Source: Halocaridina rubra (lineage: Eukaryota; Arthropoda; Malacostraca; Decapoda; Atyidae). From it: a stretch of 64,000 bases of DNA. The stretch spans positions 93,501-157,500 of the forward strand of contig JAXCGZ010020813.1 in NCBI GenBank assembly GCA_037179515.1, in the 5' to 3' direction. The first letter of the stretch is position 1; every line of letters begins with the position of its first letter. This document shows, piece by piece, positions 35,893 to 48,343 of this stretch. A program made the translations under genes and the position numbers. The notes below the pieces were generated by a model. It did no database searches. It was not told the origin of the DNA and saw only the letters and a list, made by a program, of their open reading frames with translations.

Positions 35893-37404
35893 TTAAACAC
35901 TCACTAACCATTCCAATGCAGTCACACCCCCTTCTTTCAACATCTCCACTCTCACGCCATCCATTCCAGGTGCTTTACATGCTTTCGTTTCATCCAATGC
36001 CCTTTTCACCTCCTCTCTTGTAATCTCTCTCTCATTTTCATCTTCCATTACTGGCACTTGAACACCCCCCACTGCCACTATAGCTGCCTCTCTATCTTCC
36101 TCAACATTCAGCAACCACTCAAAATATTCTGCCCATCTTTTCCTTGCATCGTTTCTTCCTAACAGATGTCCACTTACATCTTTCACTGTCTCTTTCATCC
36201 TCGATCCACCCTTCCTTACTCTCTTCACATCTTTCCAAAACTTCTTTTTATTCTCTTCATAAAATCTACTAAAATCCTGTTCCCATGTAATATTTGCCAA
36301 CCTCTCCTCTTCCTGTACCTTCCGCTTGGTTTCCACATTTTTCTCTCTATATCTTTCATGCTTCTTCCTACTGTTACACTGCAGCCATTCCTCAAAAGCC
36401 CACTTTTTCTCTTCTACCTTCATTTTCACCCCTTCACTCCACAACTCGCTGCCCCTCCTCATGCCACCTCCAACAAATCTCTTTTCACACACATCACTTG
36501 CAAGGCCCACAAATCCTTTCATCAACCCCCATTCCTCCTCTAACTCCCCAACTTCTCTTTCTTTCACCCTGTCATATGCCACTTTCAACCTGTCCTGATA
36601 TTCCTGTCTCTTCTCTGGCTTTTTCAACTCTTTCACCCTCACCATTTCCCTTCTACCTCCTCCCACTCTATTTCCCCACTCTTCTGCTACTACCACATTT
36701 GCTTCAACCAAAAAATTATCAGACATCCCAGCAGCCACACCCCTAAATGCATGCACATCTTTCACTCTACCAATCATTCTTTTAGCTACCAACACATAAT
36801 CCATTAATGCTCTTTCTTTCACTCCTCCATTTGCCACTCTCATCCATGTATACTTATTTATTAGCTTCTTATTGAAAAAACTATTACCTATCACCAACTC
36901 TTGCTCCACACACAGATCTAACAGTCTCTCGTCACTCTCATTCCCACCTGGTACCCCATACTTTCCTACAACACCTACCTCTCCATCACCCACTCTGGCA
37001 TTCAAGTCACCCAACACAACTACATTGCTCCTTCTACTCAGACCATCCACACACCTAGTTAACTCATTCCAGAATTCATCCAGCTCTTCCTCACATCCTG
37101 GCCCATAAGTATTAACAAAAGCCCAACATTCCCTACCCATCCTAACCCTCACCCACATCAGCCTAGATGACACTTCTTTCCATTCCACTATCTTATTTAC
37201 CATCCATTCACTCAGCAATAATGCCACACCTTCACTCGCTCTCCTCCTTTCAACCCCAGACACCCTACCTGTCACCTTACCAAATACCACTTCTCCTTTT
37301 CTTTTCATCTTCATCTCACACAATGCCAATACATCCATCCTCCTCCTACCAAATATATATCCAATCTCACATCTTTTGCTCTTTATCGTACTACAACCAC
37401 ACAC
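35893..37404 (-). CDS. Family A copy 2, endonuclease frame
   Basis: An uninterrupted stretch of 503 residues on the minus strand. The EEP-type endonuclease occupies about residues 1-235: ALCEMKMKRKG (the catalytic glutamate region), NTYGPGC, GDLNARVGDG, and MSDNF where copy 1 has MSDHF, so the terminal catalytic histidine is replaced by Asn. A charged, probably helical linker follows (KEREVGELEEEW), then the start of the reverse transcriptase (KAPGMDGV). The first residue of this frame is not preceded by an obvious ATG-type LINE start, and the natural protein probably begins slightly upstream. It is a retrotransposon remnant and not a host gene. Confidence 0.7.
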   Translation of the reverse strand: MCGCSTIKSKRCEIGYIFGRRRMDVLALCEMKMKRKGEVVFGKVTGRVSGVERRRASEGVALLLSEWMVNKIVEWKEVSSRLMWVRVRMGRECWAFVNTYGPGCEEELDEFWNELTRCVDGLSRRSNVVVLGDLNARVGDGEVGVVGKYGVPGGNESDERLLDLCVEQELVIGNSFFNKKLINKYTWMRVANGGVKERALMDYVLVAKRMIGRVKDVHAFRGVAAGMSDNFLVEANVVVAEEWGNRVGGGRREMVRVKELKKPEKRQEYQDRLKVAYDRVKEREVGELEEEWGLMKGFVGLASDVCEKRFVGGGMRRGSELWSEGVKMKVEEKKWAFEEWLQCNSRKKHERYREKNVETKRKVQEEERLANITWEQDFSRFYEENKKKFWKDVKRVRKGGSRMKETVKDVSGHLLGRNDARKRWAEYFEWLLNVEEDREAAIVAVGGVQVPVMEDENEREITREEVKRALDETKACKAPGMDGVRVEMLKEGGVTALEWLVSV

Positions 37405-37847
37405 ATTTAGACACCCAAAACCTAGAGTTTGGGGAGAAGTTACTCTCCCCTCTACGCCCTTTCTTTTTTGACATCTCGCGGGAGGTTAGTACAAGGGAGG
37501 GATTCCCAGTCCCCTCGCCCCGTCCACTTTTAGTCGCCTCTTATGACACGCAGGGAATACGTTGGGGCTATGCCCCAATAAATCCTGTGCATTCTGCTTA
37601 TATGAAGGAGGATTGCATTTTATGGATCCTCTTAACCTGATCAAAAGAGACTATGAATTATAGCTATTTTTATCTTTGGATGATAAAATATAATGCTCAT
37701 CTATAAATACTGTGGATTCAGACTGTACGCATACACTGCTTCAATACTCCATGTGATGAGGTTGGCTGAGTCAAAGCACATACATTCATCTGAGGCCAAA
37801 TGTACCTCAAATTACTCTTGAAGCTCCATATTGAATAAAGGATTGCC

Positions 37848-37930
37848 ACAATTCCCCCCATCACCTTGCTTGGGTCATCCGCAGGCTAAGTGGGCGACCA
37901 AGCAAGGTGGTGGAGGGGGGTTGTTCTGAC
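37848..37930 (-). repeat. Family F repeat, copy 3, folded back
   Basis: It carries the F landmark ACCTTGCTTGGGTCATCCGC and CTAAGTGGGC. The end block CCCCCCATCACCTTGCTTGG (37854-37873) recurs in inverted form at 37898-37920 with one substitution and a small insertion. The copy therefore forms a hairpin of about 20 paired bases around a 24-base loop. Other F copies lack the inverted part. Confidence 0.6.
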
Positions 37931-38266
37931 CATAAAGAAAGGCAAAACATACAAGGTCATTTTATCTGTATACAAAAATTTTATTAATTAATTTCTTCAT
38001 TAATAACTGTAATAAACATTTAATGCAATGCATGTGAGCAAAATTTTTCTGCAAAAGTAATGTTCTTAAATATTAACTTGTCAAAAACTTATATTTTCAA
38101 AGTTACACCCTGTGAATTTCATTGCTTTATATAAACAGTTAAATTAAAGGAATTAATGTACATCTTCAAAGGCCAACATCATAATCCATTCTGTGCACTT
38201 ATAATATCACTTCCTTAGTTTAACTTATGACCGCAACACCAGATGAATATTTATACAATGCAAAGA

Positions 38267-38601
38267 CAGGAGGTCCTCGACTTTCGTCACAGTTTCGTTC
38301 CTCAAGACTTGTCGTAACCTGATTTTCCACCTACATTGGAGCATAACTAAATAAGCACCTACATCACCAATCTATGCTAATACAGAAGTAAAGTTACTCC
38401 CTTTTCTGAGCCTCTTCACTATCTCGAATTTCACTTCCCTGAAGATGGATTTCCTTTTCTTCAAACCACATCCATCAGAAGAATCTGCTTTATGCTTTGG
38501 TGACATAATGCAGGCAAAAAATTGTCAAACAAGAAGCAAAATACAGTAATTTATGGGAGATGCATCGTAACTCCAGGATTTCATAAACCGAGGACACCCT
38601 G
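38267..38601 (-). mobile_element. Tigger/pogo-type DNA transposon, internally deleted
   Basis: The ends are inverted: CAGGAGGTCCTCGACTT at the left and, reversed, CAGGGTGTCCTCGGTTTATG at the right. CAGnnn-CCTCG ends of this kind are typical of the Tigger branch of pogo elements. TA follows the right end as expected; the left flank has GA. The 335-bp copy keeps only the 5' end of the transposase gene on the minus strand. Confidence 0.65.
38395..38506 (-). pseudogene. Pogo/Tigger transposase, N-terminal remnant
   Basis: From an ATG at 38506 the minus strand encodes MSPKHKADSSDG, then LKKRKSIF and VKFEIVKRLRKGS. This is the basic start plus first helix of the CENP-B N-terminal helix-turn-helix found at the beginning of Tigger/pogo transposases. 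It covers only about 37 residues; the remainder of the DNA-binding region and the DDE nuclease are deleted. Confidence 0.6.
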
Positions 38602-39454
38602 TATACCGTTTTGGTTACATCCAAAAACATTGGATCAGGTAAAGATTAGTGACCTCCAGTACAGCAAATAACCCGGTAATTTTTATGTAATGTTAGATTA
38701 ATGCTTAAATTAGCCTAACCTAACCTACCAATTCACAGGGCTATTAAGTGTACTGGGGGTATCTAATATTTACCTGATCTAAAACATTTTTAAAGTTGAA
38801 CAAATCCATCTCAATTATATACAGTATATACATTTTCAACTGCAGCTACAAAAACTTAACAAATAGTTAAAACAGTTGCCATTCAGTTCCATGAGTTCAA
38901 TTATGATTGCAATTGTAAAACATAGCACCTGTACAGTGCTAGGTAAATTCACTTACAATCGCAGCTGTAGTAAATGAACGCTTGTACAATGCACAGGCAC
39001 TTGTAAAATAAAGTAATGCCCTCTCACCTTGTATAAGTACACTTAAAAATGCAGTTGCAGAAAATGAAATCCAATCATTATTATTATTATTTTCATAAGC
39101 AAAGTAACATGCCTAGCTGGAAAGAGTCAAAGACTATAAACCAGATGGCTCCAGCAGGGATAGCAATTTGGCAAAGTAAAGGAAAAATGAAGATAGAAAA
39201 AAATTAAATTATATAAAATGGTACAACTCAGTATTGTAATACTGGCTTTTTGTTAAATGCATAAGGAATCATTACACAAATCAGTTCCTTTTTGTCACAT
39301 GTTCAAAATTATAATTATTAATATTAGACAAACAATATTCAATGCTGAGAAATGTAATTATGACCCCTCTAGGAGCTCCCTATAAGAACTAAGCTTACTA
39401 AAGCCTATAAATATGAACAATCATCAGTAGCTGATAACAATAATACAATAATTC

Positions 39455-39606
39455 TCGTTTTCTGTGTCACTTTTAGTCCATATTATGGGGGTGAACGCAT
39501 GTGGCTGGGGAATTAAGGCTGGAAGCCCTTCTTAATGCCCTGCGGTGGGCTCAAACACCAAGCTATCACTTCCTGGGTCTAACAATCTAATCACCGCACT
39601 ACTGCA
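39455..39606 (-). repeat. S1 SINE, full-length copy
   Basis: The best-preserved S1 head on the minus strand: GCAGTAGTGCGGTGATTAG (box A side), then GTTAGACCCAGGAAGTGATA, GGTGTTTGAGCCC (box B side), CACCGCAGGGCATTAAGAAG, GGCTTCCAGCCTTAATTCCCC, and an end with CCCCCATAATATGG. The tRNA-like order box A, box B, body, tail supports a tRNA-derived SINE. Confidence 0.65.
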
Positions 39607-39894
39607 AAAAAGTATGATTTTCTAATTTCTCTCTACTGTTTTGCTTTCTAATATGATGAGAATTATCATACACTCTTTATGCCATCTAACGAATAGAAGG
39701 AATGATAAATTTGTAACTCCCATCCACATGTTTTAAATTATATTGCCAATTTTGTTATAGCTACTGTCTTTTAAAATCTCTGAGTGATCTTAGTATTTTC
39801 AACTTTTCTGCTTCAAGTCCAGTTAATTAAACAAATAAAATAGGGGATATTGCTTGTAATATAATGTAACATACTGTAGGTACTTAATTAAAAA

Positions 39895-40150
39895 TGAAAC
39901 TGACTGCTTCTTTCCAGCAACTTCGGAACTCTGGAACACTTCCTTCTTCTGTCTTCCTAAACCCCAATGACCTTTCTTCAGAAAACTGATGTATTGCAAA
40001 CTCAGGGCCTAATCTTGTCATATTTCTAGGTTTCCATTATTCTAATTCAGCCTCTTTTATTATTATCATTCTTTTATTTTTGCTTTAAGCTGTAACTTTT
40101 TCTTAAATGGTTTCTTTGCATCCTCAGTGTCACACACAAAAAAAAACTTA
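39895..40150 (+). mobile_element. Family E LINE, 3' fragment
   Basis: The plus strand reads a degraded version of the end of the family E protein (CFFPATSELWNTSFF; family E at about 32800 on the minus strand reads CFFPSTSRLWNS) and its 3' untranslated region, ending in an A run at 40138-40147. It is a 5'-truncated copy. Confidence 0.55.
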
Positions 40151-40554
40151 CTTATTCCTTCTTGTTATTTGCAGTCAAGAATGGTAAATTTGAATCCCTT
40201 ACTATATCCTCATCCTAATGAAAGACAGAGTTTTAATTAAAATGGTAACTAAAAACAGCTACAATATTTCAGTTCATTTTTCTTGAATCAAGCCAAAGTA
40301 GACTTTATTCCACTGGTCTTCCTAAGATGTTTTGCTATGCATTAATAACTTGCTATACTGGCTAAACATACAGTACATTCTAAAATTAAATTCATTTTCT
40401 CATAGTTTAACAAGTTTCTTTTATCTACAAGCAGTAAAGATGATGAAACATATCCTTCGACAGCCACAATGTACAAAGTCCAGGAAGGAAATCTGTTCCT
40501 CGCATTTACATAAGAGAAATTAAAAAGAAGTGCAATTGAGAGAATATTTTGTTG

Positions 40555-40612
40555 CTTAATACTGTCACTGTTAATCCCCATTATGGGGTTGGACACAGGT
40601 TAGAATTGGGGA
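40555..40612 (-). repeat. S1 SINE, 3' fragment
   Basis: Only the end is present on the minus strand: ATCCCCAATTCTAACCTGTG, TCCAACCCCATAATGGGGAT and TAACAGTGACAG. Confidence 0.5.
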
Positions 40613-40815
40613 TGTAAAAGAATACATTAAACACAAATTGCATATATACAGCCAGAAGTTCCAAAGAACACTAGAGCAATTAATATGACTTTAACATGTC
40701 CATTATATTATCTGCAATTAAGAAACACCAACAGGCAATGTAATTATTACAGCATTAGCCTTAACATAACATATGGTATGAGATTCCCAAAAGATGCTAA
40801 AATGGTAATTCTAAA

Positions 40816-42024
40816 TTACGTAGAACTACTCATGGCAGACTCGTTCATTACTGTGTCCACGAACATTTCGGGATAATGAGACACATCCTCTTCCATTTCT
40901 TCTTTCACTTTGACAATATGCTTTCCAGAACTCTCCATGCCAAGCTCAGTCTTGATACCAAGACTAACTACATTGGCACTATTTACTTGAGATGCATCAT
41001 TTACTGTTTTATCACACTTTTCCTCTTTAACAGAAACATTGCCACTATAGTTCATCACATTTTGGCAGTCTCTTGCAGCAGGTGAACTTCGTAGATGCTC
41101 ACTAAGGGTATGGGTTGCAGAGATGTAGCCATCACTTTCTCTGTTATTATGTGTGTCATACTTCAAGCCCTTGTGGGAAAAAGCCTCTTGATAACAGTTT
41201 TCGCACGCATACGATATTTCTGTCTTGTTGAAAAAATCTAGTTTTCTTAAATTAGTAATTTTAAGTAACTGCTGACATATGTAACAAGCATTAACCTCTT
41301 TTCCAATGTGAATTTTTTTATGTCTTATTAAATGTTCTTTTGCATTGAATCTCTTACTGCAAATATCGCACATATGAGGCTTCTCGCCACTGTGAATACG
41401 GATGTGTCTCTTTAAAACTCTCTTTTGATTGAAAGACTTAAGACATATGTTACACATGTATGGTTTTTCTCCAGTGTGAATTAATTCATGCTTTTTCAAG
41501 TCTATTTTCTGGGTGAAACATTTACTGCAAACACTACATGCATGGGGTTTTTCCCCTCTGTGAAATAATATGTGTCTTTTCAAGACATCCTTCTGATTAA
41601 AAGATTTAAAACAAAGGTTGCACACATGAGGTTTGTCCTGCCTGTGAACTGTAAAATGTTTCTTCAGGGACTGTTTCTGGGTAAATGTTTTGTTGCAAAT
41701 ATTGCATGTAAAAGGACTCTCTCCAGTATGAGTGCAGGCATGGGCTTGTAAATGAGACTTTCTTGTAAAAGCTTTAAGACATATGTTGCAAACATGCGGT
41801 TTTTCCCCAGTGTGCGTTGAAGTGTGTTTTTTCAGGTCACATTTTAGAATGAAAGCTCTGTTGCAAATGTCACAAACGTGACGTCTATCACCAATGTGAA
41901 TTAACATATGCCTATTTAGGTCACCCTTGAGAGTAAAAGATTTGTGACAGACATTACACATGTTAGAGCTCTCTCCACCAAACACCGAGTGGTTAGACAC
42001 AATATGATCAGAAGGTGAAGACAT
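40816..42024 (-). CDS. C2H2 zinc finger protein, eight fingers plus C4 module
   Basis: Predicted nuclear DNA-binding protein of 402 residues. Eight C2H2 fingers lie at about residues 22-245 with mostly canonical TGEKP/SGEKP linkers. The four-cysteine module follows (CYIC, 23 residues, CENC), then an acidic tail with VKEE (twice) and IKTE motifs, and the peptide IKTELGME that recalls the TELG end of the paralogue at 24087. ATG at 42024 is chosen because it has A at -3 and lies just after a good acceptor (TTGTTATTGCTAATGTTCAG, ending at 42026). ATG at 42033 is in frame but would lie inside the intron if that acceptor is used. The probable role is transcription regulation. Confidence 0.9.
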   Translation of the reverse strand: MSSPSDHIVSNHSVFGGESSNMCNVCHKSFTLKGDLNRHMLIHIGDRRHVCDICNRAFILKCDLKKHTSTHTGEKPHVCNICLKAFTRKSHLQAHACTHTGESPFTCNICNKTFTQKQSLKKHFTVHRQDKPHVCNLCFKSFNQKDVLKRHILFHRGEKPHACSVCSKCFTQKIDLKKHELIHTGEKPYMCNICLKSFNQKRVLKRHIRIHSGEKPHMCDICSKRFNAKEHLIRHKKIHIGKEVNACYICQQLLKITNLRKLDFFNKTEISYACENCYQEAFSHKGLKYDTHNNRESDGYISATHTLSEHLRSSPAARDCQNVMNYSGNVSVKEEKCDKTVNDASQVNSANVVSLGIKTELGMESSGKHIVKVKEEMEEDVSHYPEMFVDTVMNESAMSSST

Positions 42025-42599
42025 TCTGAACATTAGCAATAACAAAATGGCTGGTCTCTACATATACTCTACTGAAGTACTGTATTCTAATGCATTATTT
42101 ATTATTCCAGTATTTTCTCTATGTTAAGGAAATATGTAATTTTGCAAAAAATCCTTAACAGTTATTACAAAAATAAAAGCACAAAACAAAAGAATGAAAT
42201 TACATATGGATCATTCCTGCCAATGCATTTCTAAGGCAGTTTTCCTTTACCTTCAGTTGTTAATAATTTGATGAAACAATCAATACTGCACACTCTCTGG
42301 AATAGCTCTTTCTTTACAGCCTGACAAAAGGAATAATAAATCCTTTTATTTTTTTCTTGTAATAATTTCTACTGAATTTCATCAGTTCTTTTTAAAATTA
42401 TCGTAAATGCCTTGAGTATTATTTGACATATGGAACATCTGAAAATGAAATAACTGCAATTAAAAAACTTTACATCAGAATAATGAATTCTATTGCCTCC
42501 ATAAATATCTAATTCCATTTGACTTCCAAAAGACTTATACAATGGCCACAATGTCCTTTATATGGGGGTGGCTGAGTGAAGAGACAACTGCTGGAAAAG

Positions 42600-43985
42600 G
42601 TACAGGAGTAGGAGAAGCATAAATGCCTGCCAGACTTATAAAAGAGCATGAAATGATTACCTAAGTAGAAGAATAGACACTAAGATAGGGATATCACCAG
42701 GAAGGCTAAAAAAAAACCCAAACATTTCCACAGCTTTATCAGAGGAAAACTGATGGTCAATGAACAGGTTTTAAAGCTAGAGAGAGCGGATGGAAGCATC
42801 ACTGAGACGGATGAAGAGATCTGCTTGGAATTGAACATGGAGTTTTAGTCAGCATTTTACAGCAGAAAATACCCCACCCCCTCAGATTGCAGAGATAGGA
42901 GCTCATGGGCCAGTATTAGAGAACAATCTTTTCAGCCACAGAGGTATGCAAAGCGCTGACGGAGTTAGATGCCCATAAAGTTACAGGTCCTAATGATATA
43001 TCCCCTTATGTACTTAAGAAATGCACTAAATCAATATCGGCGGCACTACGTATCATATTTGAAAATTCATTCCAAAATGCTGGAAACAAGTGAACATGGT
43101 ATCTATCTTCACAAAGGGAAGGAGGAATACAGCTCTAAACAATAGACCTGTTTCCTACCAGCATAGTTTGTTTCCTTGAGGATAGCTTGCAAAGTTATGG
43201 AGAAACTACTTAGGAAATACATCTCTCTTCACTTGGAATCCTTCACCTTTTTGTCAGTGAGAAAATATGGTTCAGAGAAGGAAGATCACAGGTGTACAAC
43301 TTCAAGAGATAGAAGATGAGAGAGACCTAGTAGTGTACATACTGGCAGATTTGTCTCTGGAAATGCATATAAATGGCATAGTAAGGGCAGTATATACATT
43401 CTTAGCAAATGTAAGGGTAACCTTCAGGCACATGGACAAGGAAATGTTCAGAAATGTTTATGTAATCTACGTGAGGCCAAAGCTTGAATATGCAGCCCCC
43501 TTATGGAATCCACACTAGAAAAAAGCACCTTTAAGCTGAAAAAGTTCAAAGACAAGCCAAAAAATTGGTGCCATGAATAAGCAATCTCAGGTATGGTGAG
43601 AGGCTGAGGGAATTAGACTTACCATCACTCGAAGCTAAAAGAATGAGGGGGATATGGGAATGGTTTTTAAATTTCTTCATAGTTATGACAGAGTGGATAG
43701 GGATCAATATTTTGATATGGCTGGCACTAGAACTAGAGGTTACAGTTTAAAGCTTCATAAGAAAACTTCTTTGCAGGATGTAAGGAAGTACCGGGTACTT
43801 TTTTAGTGTAAGAGTAGTTGACGATTGGAACTCGCTAAGCAAGGAGATAGTTAATGCTAACTCAATCTATTGTTTTAAGGACAAGTATGATAAGTATCAC
43901 TAAGTACAAAACTGAACTGACCAGATGACAGGGAGTTACAGGCATGGGGCTCTTTCCCGTAAGCACAATTAGGTAATTACTCCAT
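42600..43985 (+). mobile_element. Family B CR1-like LINE, copy with deleted palm
   Basis: The left part reads the linker and fingers of the B reverse transcriptase (SFIRGKL, DGSITETDEEIC, EIGAHGPVLENN, ELDAHKVTGPNDIS). Near 43265 it jumps to the thumb region (GVQLQEIEDERDLVV, VRPKLEYAAPLWNPH), so the palm with motif A and the catalytic FADD is missing. The end reads down to CACAATTAGGTAATTAC at 43985, the B family 3' end. Stops and frameshifts are scattered throughout. It is a dead copy with an internal deletion of roughly 600 bases. Confidence 0.7.
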
Positions 43986-44022
43986 ACATTAATATTCCTC
44001 AATCACTCCTCTTAGCTCCTTG

Positions 44023-44138
44023 TAGATATGCTACACTTCCCCACCCACCACCCTGCTTGGGCTCTCCACAGAGTAAGTGGGTAAGGATCTTTTGCCTTGA
44101 GGACCAACATCTGCTGCTGGTTTACCCCACAGATACAT
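44023..44138 (-). repeat. Family F dispersed repeat, copy 4
   Basis: On the minus strand it reads GGTAAACCAGCAGCAGATG, TTGGTCCTCAAGGC, CCCACTTACTCTGTGGAGAG, CCCAAGCAGGGTGGTGGGTG. It aligns with the other F copies and follows directly after the family B 3' end. Confidence 0.55.
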
Positions 44139-44374
44139 AGTTTTTCATTCCGAGTTCAAAAATACAATTAGCAAACATTTACTTTCATATTCCAAAAGAG
44201 TGAAATGAAAGTACTAAAGTTATGGAAAATATCTAGCACAACTAAACAACAATCATTTCCATTTTAAACACATTTCTAAAATGAAGATGGGCTAGCCTAA
44301 CAAAACCTAATATGAAAAATTTCATAAGAATTTTCTTTATGGGGTGTGCAAGAAAACCAATTTGTATATCACAA

Positions 44375-44525
44375 TTACTCCCAAATTGAACTGGGGCAGA
44401 TGGAAACATATTGGAGATGGGAGATTAATATTGGATGCCCTTTCTAACACCTCCTTGTGGGATCAAACTGGCATAAATTGCTTCCTGACTTGCATGCTCT
44501 ACCACTAAACTACCCGTAACCCAAG
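44375..44525 (-). repeat. S1 SINE, full-length copy with clear tRNA-like head
   Basis: On the minus strand the copy begins TGGGTTACGGGTAGTTTAG, with box A as TAGTTTAGTGGTAGAGC and box B as AGTTTGATCCC. The S1 body (GAAAGGGCATCCAATATTAA) and a CCCAGTTCAATTTGGGAG end follow. The two promoter boxes support RNA polymerase III transcription of the ancestral element. Confidence 0.65.
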
Positions 44526-45861
44526 GGAAGGGGTGTGTACAAGTAAACACTGACCTTGAATTTATCCTATGGTTTCTGGTTTGATGCAAACAAATCTTGT
44601 GTTTCATTTTATCAGAAAAAAACTTTTAATTGGGGTCAGAGGGGGTGAACTCCCCTTCTTAGGGTAGGACCACCAGTTGTAATAGGTAAGGATAGGTTGA
44701 GTGAGGTCTGGATGTATATTTTACGCTCCACCATTCCCAAAAATTCCCTTATGTATTGCCATTCTTGGTAAGGAAGAACTTTTTAAACATCTATGAGTGA
44801 TATCAAAATACAAAACAAAATAAAAATCCTAAACAGTTTAAAAAATCATTTAAATTATGAAGTACCTTAAGTTACCTATCTCTATTATACTAAATTTGAA
44901 GAGATTTTCGTTCCTGTTTGGGGGGTGAAAGCAATGAAGAGTTAAACAGAATTGGTAGTTATTTTTCTATACATTACTTCACTCGAGATTTGAAAGCAAT
45001 CATGTAAAACAAAAATAAAAAAATCACATGGTTGATCAATGGTGGACTCGTTTTATGCACCCCTTCCAGAACCTACCCGAGTTATCAGTGTTACCACCAC
45101 TTCCAAGGGTAAGTAATGCTTCAAATTTGAGTTGGGTCAGTTAATGTTATATTGATACCCTGCAATATCAACCCTAACACACACACACACAAAATCAAAC
45201 CAAAGAAAATTATCAATTTAATGCAAAACACATACAACCTATCATATTGCTATTTATAGGTCCAAATATTGACGAGGTGCATAAAACGAAACTTAACCAC
45301 CATAGCCTCTTAAATCCCCGTCTCCCAGTGTGTTTAATGCCATAAATTATCACCAAACTCACCAACGCCTCAGGCTCGGCAACTCCCCTTCCCACGCTCG
45401 GAATCTTCTATGAAAAATTAATTATACTTAACCGCCAAATATTAACATACATTAACTATATACATCTCTACGTATACTCAACTGAGTATTTTATACATGA
45501 TACACTGAAATTTCACTGTAAATTACATAAATTGAAACCAAAATAAGAGCGTAATTTCCTATCTCTACTTCGTCTTCTTCAGGAATGTGCAGAACTGCGG
45601 GACACGAGGCCAGATCGTGGGTCCTACTATAGTCATTGTTCAAACTAACCTTTATTAAATTTATTTTCAATTCAGAGAACTCATATAAGCTCCAAAAATA
45701 CAAAGATAAAAAGCAAAAAAAAGTATACTAAATTAGTCATATTAACTGAAAATGTATTATTAAATATTAACAAATTAATAACAGAAGTAGAATAATACTA
45801 TTAATCATTAACACTTTATACACCGCGCGAAATATAAAGTACCTTATTTAAGAATACAGTA
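44526..45861. other. Intergenic stretch, no recognised feature
   Basis: Mostly AT-rich, with a GGGGTCAGAGGGGGTGAAC patch near 44634 and a short (AC)n run near 45178. No coding frame with protein-like composition was found. Confidence 0.35.
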
Positions 45862-45984
45862 ATTACCTAATTGTGTTTACTGAAAAGATTCCCACGTTCG
45901 TAATTCCTCGTCTCCTGGTCAGTTCCATTTTTGTACTTTGTGATACTTATCATACTTGTCCTTAAAACTATAGACTGAATTTAA
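45862..45984 (-). mobile_element. Family B CR1-like LINE, 3' end only
   Basis: The plus strand reads TAATTACCTAATTGTGTTTA and on to CTTGTCCTTAAAACTATAG, the reverse of the B 3' untranslated region seen at 43860-43985 and 18912-19030. It is a very short 5'-truncated copy. Confidence 0.65.
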
Positions 45985-45989
45985 TACTA

Positions 45990-46330
45990 ATGACACAAAA
46001 ACGAATACCTGCAAATTAAAGAAAAGAGGACATGTTAGAACTGTCACGGGAACAAATGCGTTTAGTATTCGTGTTGTAAATGCCTGGAATGATCTCCCTG
46101 AATATGCTGTCAGTGCTCCATCAATAGGTGCCTTTAAGAGCAGACTGGATAATCACTGGAATCAGAGCAACTAGGCCTAGTAACAATGACACCATATAGT
46201 GCTGCTGTCTTAAATAAAAGACGATTACTCTCCTTTAGTTAAGATTGGATGGTGAGCATTTGAGATCAAGTACTAGAATGGGGTGTACGAGGAACCAAGA
46301 ACCAACTGATAATAACTGGGATGAAGTAAC
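45990..46330 (+). mobile_element. CR1-like LINE, C-terminal end fragment
   Basis: The plus strand encodes GTNAFSIRVVNAWNDLP and SRLDNHWNQSN before a stop, the usual end of a CR1-type reverse transcriptase, followed by a 3' untranslated region. It differs from families B, C and D, so it represents a further LINE family. Confidence 0.55.
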
Positions 46331-46599
46331 CATGGAAATGGAAAATCTGTATTTAATTGAATACATTAGTTAATTTATAGTGCTCGAACTGGCTACAACC
46401 ACAAATATAAAATAGCTAAGTCCAACGCTTAGCAAAATAAGTTGAGGTGGGACCACAACAAACTAAGTCTTATTTTCCCACGAATAACAAATAGAAGGAG
46501 AGAGAAGAGGGTGTTCATGAAATTCCTATAATTATGACAAGGATTGTTGTTACCTAGAATTGAATTATCAGCTTAAAAATAAAGTAAACCATTAAAAAA

Positions 46600-48342
<1,743 letters not shown>

Positions 48343-48343
48343 A

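Larger units (their letters stand above)
31307..37572 (-). mobile_element. RTE-like LINE, family A, copy 2, split by family E
   Basis: A reverse-orientation copy of the element at 18754. Its 5' end (37572, GTTGGGGCTATG on the plus strand) and 3' end (31307, CTATCAACCTTAGCTG) match copy 1. The element is interrupted at 32548-35525 by a family E LINE: the flanks AACAGTTT and ATCATCAATTCC rejoin at the position that is continuous in copy 1 (about 21208-21220). Without the insertion it would be about 3.3 kb. Confidence 0.8.

Noticed and set aside
44460..44525. A functional tRNA gene
   Set aside because: Box A and box B are present but the arms do not pair as a tRNA and the sequence continues into the S1 SINE body.
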